Shown: positions 1 to 5,162 of the stretch, in pieces
How the letters are laid out: the number at the start of each line of letters is the position of its first letter
Position numbering within the stretch: position 1 is the stretch's first letter
From: an uncultured Eubacterium sp.
GTDB taxonomy: Bacteria > Bacillota > Clostridia > Peptostreptococcales > Anaerovoracaceae
Direction: 5' to 3'
Length of the DNA: 9,325 bases
Assembly: GCA_937900695.1 (NCBI GenBank)
Contig: CALCFD010000006.1
Coordinates: 1 to 9,325, forward strand
Position numbers and translations under genes: made by a program
The notes under the pieces: model-generated
The model's database searches: none
Told to the model about the DNA's origin: nothing
The model's input: only the letters and a program-made list of their open reading frames with translations

Positions 1-2
1 AA

Positions 3-104
3 AGGATGACTAAATTATATGACAGGGAATTTACACCACCTTTAGGACTTGACCCTGATTTTGCAAAACTTCGTACTTTTACAAGAGATTGGGGAACTAA
101 ATAA
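3..104 (+). CDS. C-terminal end of an unrecognised protein (partial)
   Basis: An open frame enters from the left edge and stops with TAA at 102-104, giving about 33 codons. The end reads ...FAKLRTFTRDWGTK. A Met codon lies at position 6, but the AAAGG before it touches the ATG and leaves no room for a ribosome binding site, so the gene most likely starts outside the window. The mix of charged, aromatic and proline residues looks like real protein, but I do not recognise the family. The first palindromic repeat, with a T-rich tail, starts 19 bases downstream and may serve as its terminator. Confidence 0.4.
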   Translation, partial: RMTKLYDREFTPPLGLDPDFAKLRTFTRDWGTK

Positions 105-122
105 TATGTATTTTTATGAAAT

Positions 123-190
123 TCGTACTCCTCCTTTAAAGGTTTCTGATTAATATCAGGCTGAGTAGTACTAACTTTTTTGTTTTTCAA
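123..190 (+). repeat. Palindromic intergenic repeat, copy 1
   Basis: The head TCGTACTCCTC (123-133) pairs with GAGTAGTAC (163-171) across 9 positions with one mismatch. The tail is GTACTAAC (168-175), then TTTTTTGTTTTTCA. The reverse complement of 9189-9255 has the same head, the same spacing and almost the same tail, including TTTTGTTTTTCA, and a partly matching interior (ATTAAT, TCAG). As RNA this copy would be a hairpin followed by a U-rich run, so it may also end transcription of the gene stopping at 104. Confidence 0.6.
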
Positions 191-196
191 GGTTGT

Positions 197-257
197 TCGT
201 ACTCCGGTAAGCGTGTAACCGTACTAACTTCTTTGATTTTTGATTAGTTAGTACGGT
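197..257 (+). repeat. Palindromic intergenic repeat, copy 2 (short variant) with strong hairpin
   Basis: The head TCGTACTCC (197-205) and tail GTACTAAC (221-228), followed by a TTTG/TTTTTGA-rich stretch, match copies 1 and 3. The interior is much shorter: 32 bases head to tail against 53 in copy 1. This copy also has a perfect 11-bp inverted repeat, ACCGTACTAAC (218-228) with GTTAGTACGGT (247-257), around an 18-base loop. The GTTAGTAC of the right arm is itself the reverse complement of the repeat tail, so the locus may hold two opposed half-units. Confidence 0.6.
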
Positions 258-322
258 GGCTGAGCATATTTAAAAATTAGCTTTCACCACAATTCAAATG
301 TAATATATTTCCATCTATCTTG

Positions 323-351
323 TTGACCACCTCATCTTTAAATGGTAAAAC
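323..351 (+). promoter_or_regulatory. Probable promoter of the Rpn-family gene
   Basis: TTGACC (323-328) and TAAAAC (346-351) are 17 bases apart, close to a sigma-A promoter. The -10 box is part of a tandem pair of ATGGTAAAA (342-350 and 352-360), which could also be an operator. Transcription would start about 25-30 bases before the ATG at 386, whose AGAAGG ribosome binding site is at 371-376. This is a prediction from sequence only. Confidence 0.4.
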
Positions 352-385
352 ATGGTAAAATATATAAAAAAGAAGGCGAAAGATT

Positions 386-1228
386 ATGAACAAAAAAGTA
401 TATCACGATTATCCATTTACAAATGATTATGTTTTTTCAACTGTAATGAATAATCCAAAATATTGTAAAGAATTAATAAACCGTATTTTACCTGGTAGAA
501 AAATAAAAGACCTTAAAGTTTTAAGTAACTCATTTTTATCTGAAAAAGGATCTGTATCAACCCAGCATACGATTAATTTAGATATTTTAGCAAAAGGTGT
601 AAGGCTCGATGTGGTTTTTGAGGACAATGATACAATCTACAATATTGAAATGCAGTGTATTAATAAGCCATACCTTCCTCAAAGAGCAAGGTACTACAGC
701 TCTCAATTGGATCTAGAGCAGCTATCAAAGGGCGACAGTTATATGAAATTAAAAGACAGCTTTGTTATTTTTCTATGCACTTTTGATCCTTTTGGACAAG
801 GCTATAGCGTGTATGAATTTGAGACTTATGATAAAAAACATCAATTGCAATTAAACGACGGAAGGTATACAATATACGTAAATTCAACGAGTAAAGAAAA
901 TGGTATTTCAAAAGAATTAACAAATCTATTTACGTATATGATAGATAGTCAAATTGATGAAAACGATAGTTTTTTAACGGAGCTAGAAAATGAAATATCC
1001 ATTTTAAATCGTGAAGATGGAGAATGGAGGAGACAGATCATGAGACTAGACGAAAAGATAGCATTGGAAAAAGAAGAAGCAGCTGAAAAAGCTTTAGCCG
1101 AAGGAATTGAACTAGGTCAGAAAGATACAAAACTCGAAATTGCTAAAAACTTGAAAACAATGAATTATCCAATTGAAGAAATTTTAAAAGTCACAGGCTT
1201 AACACTAGAAGAAGTTGACAAACTATAA
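386..1228 (+). CDS. Rpn family recombination-promoting nuclease / PD-(D/E)XK transposase-like protein (toxin)
   Basis: This 280-residue protein has the layout of the Rpn/PDDEXK_2 family, often annotated as a putative transposase. The N-terminus shows the family's NDYVF motif (13-17). The nuclease core is LDVVFED with Asp75, followed by YNIEMQ with Glu88 and Gln90, the D...ExQ form of the PD-(D/E)XK active site. A conserved RARYYSSQLD segment (100-109) and a GDSY motif (116-119) follow. Residues 220-245 are a charged, alanine/glutamate-rich helix, and the end (GLTLEEVDKL) is the family's usual helix-turn-helix-like tail. Length is typical. The family is known as Mg-dependent DNA endonucleases that promote recombination and act as phage-defence toxins. 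The AGAAGG site nine bases before the ATG supports the start. The gene stands alone, with its own promoter and terminator, and contains an internal start at 1040. Confidence 0.85.
   Translation: MNKKVYHDYPFTNDYVFSTVMNNPKYCKELINRILPGRKIKDLKVLSNSFLSEKGSVSTQHTINLDILAKGVRLDVVFEDNDTIYNIEMQCINKPYLPQRARYYSSQLDLEQLSKGDSYMKLKDSFVIFLCTFDPFGQGYSVYEFETYDKKHQLQLNDGRYTIYVNSTSKENGISKELTNLFTYMIDSQIDENDSFLTELENEISILNREDGEWRRQIMRLDEKIALEKEEAAEKALAEGIELGQKDTKLEIAKNLKTMNYPIEEILKVTGLTLEEVDKL
1026..1032 (+). promoter_or_regulatory. Internal ribosome binding site within the Rpn gene
   Basis: GGAGGAG lies seven bases before an in-frame ATG at 1040. It is a stronger match to the 16S rRNA tail than the site used by the full-length gene (AGAAGG at 371-376). 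A site this good inside a coding region, with correct spacing and frame, is unlikely to be chance and decides the start of the short C-terminal product. Confidence 0.6.
1040..1228 (+). CDS. Candidate RpnS-type internal antitoxin (C-terminal domain of the Rpn gene)
   Basis: Starting at Met219 of the Rpn protein, this nested in-frame ORF encodes 62 residues. It comprises the charged helix (MRLDEKIALEKEEAAEK...) and the GLTLEEVDKL tail, but no part of the nuclease core. Established work on Rpn systems shows that the C-terminal domain is translated separately from within the gene as a small protein (RpnS) that blocks the full-length toxin (RpnL). Seen here are the start codon, the GGAGGAG site with seven-base spacing, and a boundary that falls just after the nuclease domain. 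The antitoxin role is inferred from that precedent. I see no convincing separate promoter before 1026, so it may rely on the full-length transcript. The alternative is an unused internal Met. Confidence 0.5.
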   Translation: MRLDEKIALEKEEAAEKALAEGIELGQKDTKLEIAKNLKTMNYPIEEILKVTGLTLEEVDKL

Positions 1229-1239
1229 AAGGTAAAGGT

Positions 1240-1284
1240 AAAACGTTTACTAACGAACTACGAAAATGTAAGTAAACGTTTTTT
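1240..1284 (+). terminator. Rho-independent terminator of the Rpn gene
   Basis: AAAACGTTTAC (1240-1250) pairs perfectly over 11 bp with GTAAACGTTTT (1272-1282) around a 21-base loop, and a T run reaches 1284. It lies 11 bases after the stop codon at 1228. The loop is long, so efficiency is uncertain. Confidence 0.6.
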
Positions 1285-1383
1285 CTTAGATTTTTTTCAA
1301 AAGATTACCTCAGCAGCCGTAACTACAAACCCAACAGGTGCGACAAAAGACACAAACCTTGACTAGTAATACCATAAGATATA

Positions 1384-1412
1384 TTGAATTTATTAGATAT
1401 ATATAATAAAAT
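1384..1412 (+). promoter_or_regulatory. Probable promoter of the TelA-family gene
   Basis: TTGAAT (1384-1389) and TAAAAT (1407-1412) are 17 bases apart. Perfect TATAAT hexamers at 1402-1407 and 1412-1417 overlap them in a very AT-rich stretch, so the exact -10 box is uncertain. The AGGAG ribosome binding site is at 1443-1447, nine bases before the ATG. Confidence 0.4.
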
Positions 1413-1456
1413 ATAATTTAGATATATGTTTAGAAATAATTTAGGAGAAAACTACT

Positions 1457-2647
1457 ATGGAAACAAAAGATTTAGATATGATGCAGTCAGATTTTTCATT
1501 TGAAGGATTAGATGAAGAACTTACTGAAATTACTACACAGGTAAATGCTGAGTTTGGTATTCAGCCAGCAGAAGAAGTTCCTGCTGCTAGAAATATTACA
1601 GGTGATTTATTACAAAATGAAAATTTCACACCAGAAGAAATTGCACAGATTAACGAAGTTGCAGGTAAGATTAATCTACATGATACAAATACTTTAATAA
1701 CTTACGGAGCAGCAGCTCAGAAGAGATTAGCTAATTTCTCTGATACTGCTTTAAACAGTGTAAGAACTAAGGATATGAATGAAATAGGCAATCTTTTAGG
1801 TGGACTTGTTGCAGATCTAAAATATAATCCGCAAGACACAAAAGGATTTTTTGGAATATTTAAAAAAGGTAAGCGTAAAGCAGAAGAACTTAAGGCTCAT
1901 TATGCAAAAGTTGGTACAAATGTTGAATCTGTAGCTAAAGTTTTAGAAGGACATCAGCGCACTCTTATTAAAGATGTGGCTATGTTAGATCAGTTATTTG
2001 AAAAGAACAAGGTGTTTTTTAAAGAGATTTCTATGTATATAGCAGCTGGTAAAGTAGCATTAGAAAATGCAACAAAAGTAGAACTTCCTGCTTTAAACGA
2101 AAAAGCTAAGGCTTCAGGATTAACTGAGGATATACAGGTTGCAAATGATTTTGCATCTATGTGTGATAGATTTGACAAAAAAATTCATGATCTTGAAATT
2201 ACTAGAGAAATTTGCTTACAAAATGCTCCACAGATTAGACTTGTTCAAGGCAATGATATTGTTATGTCAGATAAGATTCATTCAACAATAGTAAATGCTA
2301 TTCCTTTATGGAAAAACCAGATGGTTTTAGCTTTAGGAATGGTTCATTCACAGGAAGCTATTAAGGCTCAGAGAATGGTTTCTGATGCTACTAATGAAAT
2401 GCTTAGAAAAAATGCAGAAATGTTACATCAGACTACTACTCAGACTGCTATTGAAAATGAAAGATCTATTGTTGACATGGAAACACTTAAGTATACTAAT
2501 GAGCAGCTAATTTCAACTCTTGATGAGCTTGTTAAAATCCAGGCTGATGGCAGAGCTAAGAGAAAAGCAGCTGAAAGTGAGCTTACAAAACTAGAAAATG
2601 AATTAAAAGCCAAGATGATTGAAGTAAGCTCTACACCTATTAAATAG
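1457..2647 (+). CDS. telA: Toxic anion resistance protein, TelA (KlaA) family
   Basis: This 396-residue, mostly helical cytoplasmic protein belongs to the TelA family, named for tellurite resistance. Firmicute members are widespread and linked to resistance to toxic anions and some cell-envelope antibiotics; the molecular action is not settled. An acidic, low-complexity N-terminus (1-45) is followed by the family body. It includes the GFFGIFKKGKRKAEEL segment (about 130-145), a stretch matching the usual dLd.lfe.n...y..l..yi.AG pattern (177-200), and the hallmark APQIRLVQGND (257-267) leading into TIVNAIPLWKNQMVLALG (277-294). The end is a long coiled-coil-like helix (about 300-390). Length is normal for the family. 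There is no signal peptide or membrane segment. Usual partners such as XpaC or TerD-type genes are absent here. I see no terminator after the stop, so transcripts may run into the mgtE leader. Confidence 0.9.
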   Translation: METKDLDMMQSDFSFEGLDEELTEITTQVNAEFGIQPAEEVPAARNITGDLLQNENFTPEEIAQINEVAGKINLHDTNTLITYGAAAQKRLANFSDTALNSVRTKDMNEIGNLLGGLVADLKYNPQDTKGFFGIFKKGKRKAEELKAHYAKVGTNVESVAKVLEGHQRTLIKDVAMLDQLFEKNKVFFKEISMYIAAGKVALENATKVELPALNEKAKASGLTEDIQVANDFASMCDRFDKKIHDLEITREICLQNAPQIRLVQGNDIVMSDKIHSTIVNAIPLWKNQMVLALGMVHSQEAIKAQRMVSDATNEMLRKNAEMLHQTTTQTAIENERSIVDMETLKYTNEQLISTLDELVKIQADGRAKRKAAESELTKLENELKAKMIEVSSTPIK

Positions 2648-2681
2648 TGGACTTTAAAATTCATCTGATACAAACAATAGG

Positions 2682-2710
2682 TATACATCATATAAGAATA
2701 GTGATAAAAT
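2682..2710 (+). promoter_or_regulatory. Possible promoter of the mgtE leader
   Basis: TATACA (2682-2687) and TAAAAT (2705-2710) are 17 bases apart. The -35 box is a weak match (four of six). It would start a leader of about 220 bases ahead of mgtE that contains the small ORF and the attenuator. Read-through from the TelA gene is the alternative. Confidence 0.3.
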
Positions 2711-2740
2711 AAACCGAATTATGGAAAAGGAGAAAACTAA

Positions 2741-2824
2741 ATGGACAGTTATGAGGGTAGAAGTCAAATAACATGTAAATATTACGATGTAACTGGCTTG
2801 AATACTTATTTCAAGTGTATTTAG
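2741..2824 (+). CDS. Putative 27-residue leader peptide upstream of mgtE
   Basis: A short ORF starts at ATG 2741 behind a strong ribosome binding site (AAAAGGAG, about 2726-2732, eight bases before the start) and ends with TAG at 2822-2824. The peptide begins MDSYEGRSQITC and ends in NTYFKCI. It resembles no family I know. Its codons 14-20 overlap ATTACGATG (2781-2789) and TGGCTT (2794-2799), the two segments that can pair with the 5' side of the terminator before mgtE. A ribosome on this ORF would therefore affect which RNA structure forms. The position, strong binding site and overlap suggest a regulatory leader peptide rather than a functional protein. That role is inferred. Confidence 0.45.
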   Translation: MDSYEGRSQITCKYYDVTGLNTYFKCI

Positions 2825-2902
2825 TTGTGCCTTTTAATGGGTATACCAAAATAATATAAAAGCCAAGACCATCGTAATAAATTAAAATACGATGGTTTTT
2901 TT
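2781..2902 (+). promoter_or_regulatory. mgtE attenuator: antiterminator helix competing with terminator
   Basis: Two exclusive structures are visible. Terminator: ACCATCGTA (2868-2876) pairs perfectly with TACGATGGT (2888-2896), followed by seven T (2896-2902). Antiterminator: ATTACGATG (2781-2789) pairs perfectly with CATCGTAAT (2870-2878), which overlaps the terminator's 5' arm. TGGCTT (2794-2799) adds six pairs with AAGCCA (2860-2865), across a symmetric four-by-four internal loop. A small hairpin CTTGAA/TTCAAG (2797-2802/2810-2815) competes with the second helix. The shape is that of a riboswitch or leader-peptide attenuator. I do not see the conserved core of the M-box magnesium riboswitch. 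The signal is unknown; magnesium is the natural guess from the gene controlled. Confidence 0.55.
2868..2902 (+). terminator. Terminator hairpin in the mgtE leader
   Basis: A perfect 9-bp stem (2868-2876/2888-2896), extendable by a G-T and two A-T pairs, has an 11-base loop and a seven-T run. It ends 35 bases before the mgtE start codon and on the same strand, so it either ends the TelA/leader transcript or, more likely, acts as a conditional attenuator for mgtE. Confidence 0.75.
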
Positions 2903-2937
2903 ATGCCATTTTTTAAGATGAAATGGAGGGCTTTATT

Positions 2938-4302
2938 ATGAAAAAAGAAATTTTAAAGATTATTAATAGTAATGTGCCAGCAGCAGTTTTAGTTGACATG
3001 TTACATGAGTATCATGAAAAGGATATCGCACAAGTATTAGAATATTTAACACAAGAACAGTTAATAAATCTATGCGAATCTTTAGGCGATGAAATATTTT
3101 CAGAGATAATAGCATTTGTGGATAAACCAGAAAAATACATTCACATACTAGGACTAAAAAGAACTGCAGATTTAATTAATGAAATGGACTCTGATGATGC
3201 TGTAGATTTTTTAGAAAGTGTTGATGAATCGCTAATAGCTGAACTACGCCCATTAATAAAGGACGATATTAGAGCTAATATACTGCTTATTAATTCTTAT
3301 AGTAGAGATGAAATAGGTAGTTTGATTACAACTAATTATATAAAAATTGATGAAAACTTGACTATTAAGCAGGCTACTAGTGAGGTTATTAAACAGGCTG
3401 GTACCAATGATAATATTTCAATATTATATGTTGTCGATAAAAATAATAAATTTAGTGGTGCTATAGACCTTAAAGATCTTATAATTGCTCGTAAGGATGC
3501 AAGCTTAGAAGAATTAATAGTTCATTCATTTCCGTATTTTTTAGGTCATGACAAGATTTCAGAGCATATTGAAAATTTGAAGGATTATGCTGAAGATTCA
3601 TTACCAGTTTTAAATGAAAATCACGAAATTATAGGTATTTTAACTGCTCAAGATATTGTTGAAATCGTTGATGATGAGATGGGTGATGACTATGCGAAGT
3701 TAGCTGGTTTGACCGCAGAAGAGGACCTTCATGAGACAACAAAACAAAGCATGAAAAAGAGACTTCCATGGCTTATTGCATTGCTCTTTTTAGGAATGGT
3801 AGTTTCTACTGTTGTTGGTGCTTTTGAAAGTGTAGTAGCAGTTTTACCTATAGTAATATGTTTTCAGTCACTGATTTTAGATATGGCAGGTAATGTAGGA
3901 ACTCAGTCATTGGCTGTTACTATTAGAGTATTAATGGATGAAAACTTAACAGGGCATAATAAAATATCTCTTATTATTAAAGAATTAAAAGTTGGTTTTA
4001 GTAATGGAATTTTGCTTGGCATTATGTCACTAGGTGTTTTAGGTGTTTATGTACACTTTTTTAAAGGATATCAATGGGTATCAGCATTTTTAGTTGCTGG
4101 TTGTGTAGGTGTTGCTTTAGTGCTTGCAATGGTGATTTCAAGTCTTGTTGGAACTTTAGTACCACTTTTCTTTAATAAAATTAAGATTGATCCAGCTGTT
4201 GCATCAGGTCCGCTTATTACAACAATCAATGACTTGGTTGCTGTGGTAACTTACTACGGATTAGCATGGCTACTTTTAATTGAAATTTTTAAAATCGTAT
4301 AA
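2938..4302 (+). CDS. mgtE: Magnesium transporter MgtE
   Basis: MgtE is a homodimeric inner-membrane Mg2+ channel gated by Mg2+ bound to its cytosolic domains. The 454-residue length matches the family. In order: helical MgtE N domain (about 1-125), a tandem CBS pair (about 128-250) including PVLNENHEIIGILTAQD (223-239), the acidic connecting helix (EIVDDEMGDDYAKLAG), and five membrane segments from about 277. The pore signature is clear: DMAGNVGTQSLA (315-326) and DPAVASGPLITTINDLVAV (418-436). Asp432 corresponds to the pore Mg-binding aspartate of the Thermus thermophilus protein. An ATG at 2923 is in frame but lies inside the ribosome binding site; GGAGGG (2925-2930) sits seven bases before ATG 2938, so 2938 is the start. 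Regulation is probably through the attenuator just upstream. Confidence 0.95.
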   Translation: MKKEILKIINSNVPAAVLVDMLHEYHEKDIAQVLEYLTQEQLINLCESLGDEIFSEIIAFVDKPEKYIHILGLKRTADLINEMDSDDAVDFLESVDESLIAELRPLIKDDIRANILLINSYSRDEIGSLITTNYIKIDENLTIKQATSEVIKQAGTNDNISILYVVDKNNKFSGAIDLKDLIIARKDASLEELIVHSFPYFLGHDKISEHIENLKDYAEDSLPVLNENHEIIGILTAQDIVEIVDDEMGDDYAKLAGLTAEEDLHETTKQSMKKRLPWLIALLFLGMVVSTVVGAFESVVAVLPIVICFQSLILDMAGNVGTQSLAVTIRVLMDENLTGHNKISLIIKELKVGFSNGILLGIMSLGVLGVYVHFFKGYQWVSAFLVAGCVGVALVLAMVISSLVGTLVPLFFNKIKIDPAVASGPLITTINDLVAVVTYYGLAWLLLIEIFKIV

Positions 4303-4323
4303 CCTATGTGAGATAGTTATATC

Positions 4324-4372
4324 AACTGTCACATTAACAGTGGAGTATTTGTTAATGTGGCAGTTTTTTTTT
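4324..4372 (+). terminator. Rho-independent terminator of mgtE
   Basis: A 16-bp stem (4324-4339 with 4350-4365) with one G-T pair encloses a 10-base loop and runs into about nine T (4364-4372). It begins 22 bases after the mgtE stop and is strong. Confidence 0.9.
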
Positions 4373-4414
4373 GCTTTGCAGCTAGTATCTTGTGCATAGA
4401 AGTTATGAAAAAGG

Positions 4415-4452
4415 AGTTTATTGTCACTCATGCCCACCCATCTCAATAAACT
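4415..4452. repeat. Inverted repeat in the mgtE downstream intergenic region
   Basis: AGTTTATTG (4415-4423) pairs perfectly with CAATAAACT (4444-4452) around a 20-base loop that is richer in C than its surroundings (GCCCACCCA). No T run follows on the plus strand. On the minus strand a short CCTTTTT follows, which is weak for a terminator. Its role is unknown. Confidence 0.4.
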
Positions 4453-4557
4453 AAAAAATTTAAAAATAATTTGTTTTTTGCGGTAATATTTTAACTTTTT
4501 GAGTTGTATATATAAAGGAGTATTTTATTTAAAGAAATTGTAATTTTTTTTATTTCT

Positions 4558-4671
4558 ATGAACCTCGAAAAAATCAATAACTATAGCGACTTAAAAGTAG
4601 CTTGTAGACAAAAAAATCTCTTTCGAGGGTTTCCAAAAGCTATTTCCAAAGAGCATATATACGAAAGATAA
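4558..4671 (+). CDS. Micro-ORF resembling a SAP/Rho_N-type DNA-binding motif, or gene remnant
   Basis: An ATG at 4558 opens a 37-residue frame ending with TAA at 4669-4671. The core, roughly SDLKVACRQKNLFRGF followed by PKAISKEHIYER, has the spacing of the SAP/Rho N-terminal helix-extended loop-helix motif (LK..C....L.G....SKE.IYER). No ribosome binding site precedes the ATG. The frame stays open upstream to 4516, and an orphan AAAGGAG sits at 4514-4520 with no start codon at a useful distance, so this may be a gene that lost its start or N-terminus. The same DNA can fold: AACCTCGAAA (4561-4570) pairs with TTTCGAGGGTT (4621-4631) apart from one bulge, so a structured leader for the gene at 4715 is the alternative. 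Confidence 0.3.
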   Translation: MNLEKINNYSDLKVACRQKNLFRGFPKAISKEHIYER

Positions 4672-4681
4672 TTACTATTAT

Positions 4682-4705
4682 GCTAAAATATTTTTTTTTA
4701 GGAGG
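4682..4705 (+). promoter_or_regulatory. Extended -10 promoter and ribosome binding site of the cysteine-rich gene
   Basis: TGCTAAAAT (4681-4689) fits an extended -10 element; no good -35 box lies upstream. A T9-T10 tract follows and then AGGAGG (4700-4705), nine bases before the ATG. Transcription would start only about 20 bases before the gene. The T run is also preceded by a weak AGCATA/TATGCT stem (4652-4657/4679-4684), so a terminator-like leader cannot be excluded. Confidence 0.3.
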
Positions 4706-4714
4706 ATTATTATT

Positions 4715-5083
4715 ATGAACTTAACTTTAGAAGATTTAAAAGTATCTATTGAACTTAATCATATTGATGCATTTATTGAGATGCTTCTCGATTGTAAAGC
4801 CAGTGCTTTATATAATTGCAAAGAACTGTTTTATGAAATACCGTGCGCAAGTAGTAGTTTAGAAGTTAAGGTTGTTGATGATCAGAATATGGTTTGGATA
4901 AATTGCGTTTGTGGTAAAGCTAATGAAAATTTTGCATTAGAACTAGCCATTGAAGATGTGATAAGTGTGGCAGATGAAGTTTATGTTCAAACTACTGACG
5001 AATATTGCTATGTGGAGATAGGATTTGAAAAGAAGGCAGAGTTTTGTTGGGATTATGATGAGGCTCTTTATGAGTGCTGGTGA
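4715..5083 (+). CDS. Small acidic cysteine-rich hypothetical protein
   Basis: This encodes 122 residues behind a perfect AGGAGG site, with its own terminator. I do not recognise the family. The protein is strongly acidic and has eight cysteines (27, 35, 44, 64, 66, 98, 111, 121), including a CVC pair at 64-66 and an aromatic end (CWDYDEALYECW). There is no signal peptide or membrane segment, so it is probably cytosolic. Predicted elements are an N-terminal helical part (about 3-40) and then alternating strand-like segments (48-66, 88-104), compatible with a small alpha/beta fold. The cysteines are not in CxxC pairs, so a classic zinc ribbon is unlikely. Base and codon use resemble the neighbouring AT-rich genes. 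It is a real gene by signals and coding character, but its function is open. Confidence 0.75.
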   Translation: MNLTLEDLKVSIELNHIDAFIEMLLDCKASALYNCKELFYEIPCASSSLEVKVVDDQNMVWINCVCGKANENFALELAIEDVISVADEVYVQTTDEYCYVEIGFEKKAEFCWDYDEALYECW

Positions 5084-5094
5084 TGGTGTTTATG

Positions 5095-5139
5095 AAAAAA
5101 GGGGATAAGACTTTAAAAGTCTTATCCCCTAGTTTTTTT
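5095..5139. terminator. Bidirectional terminator between convergent genes
   Basis: GGGGATAAGACTT (5101-5113) and AAGTCTTATCCCC (5117-5129) form a perfect 13-bp arm pair around three bases (or 12 bp around five). A run of T (5133-5139) on the right and six A (5095-5100) on the left let it stop transcription from both sides: the cysteine-rich gene on the plus strand and the zinc-ribbon gene on the minus strand. Confidence 0.9.
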
Positions 5140-5162
5140 CTTTTCTTTACTTTAAAAATATA

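Noticed and set aside
386..1228. Rpn gene as an insertion sequence
   Set aside because: Despite the name transposase-like, there are no terminal inverted repeats immediately flanking the gene and no target duplication. The nearby palindromic repeats are not placed symmetrically around it.
2923..2937. Upstream in-frame ATG for mgtE (adds MEGFI)
   Set aside because: This ATG lies inside the Shine-Dalgarno GGAGGG and has none of its own. ATG 2938 has ideal spacing and gives the normal 454-residue length.
2700..2937. M-box magnesium riboswitch before mgtE
   Set aside because: The conserved M-box core sequences are not visible and the leader is shorter than a usual M-box plus terminator. The pairing seen fits another type of attenuator.
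4405..4449. 14-codon ORF (MKKEFIVTHAHPSQ)
   Set aside because: Too short, no ribosome binding site, and it overlaps the 9-bp inverted repeat. Nothing supports translation.
4570..4582. 13-base match AAAATCAATAACT shared with 6000-6012
   Set aside because: Matches of this length are expected by chance in spacers this AT-rich, and the flanks do not align.
4652..4699. Terminator before the cysteine-rich gene
   Set aside because: The T tract is long, but the only stem is 6 bp of AT-rich pairs with a 21-base loop. It is better explained by an extended -10 and AT-rich spacer.
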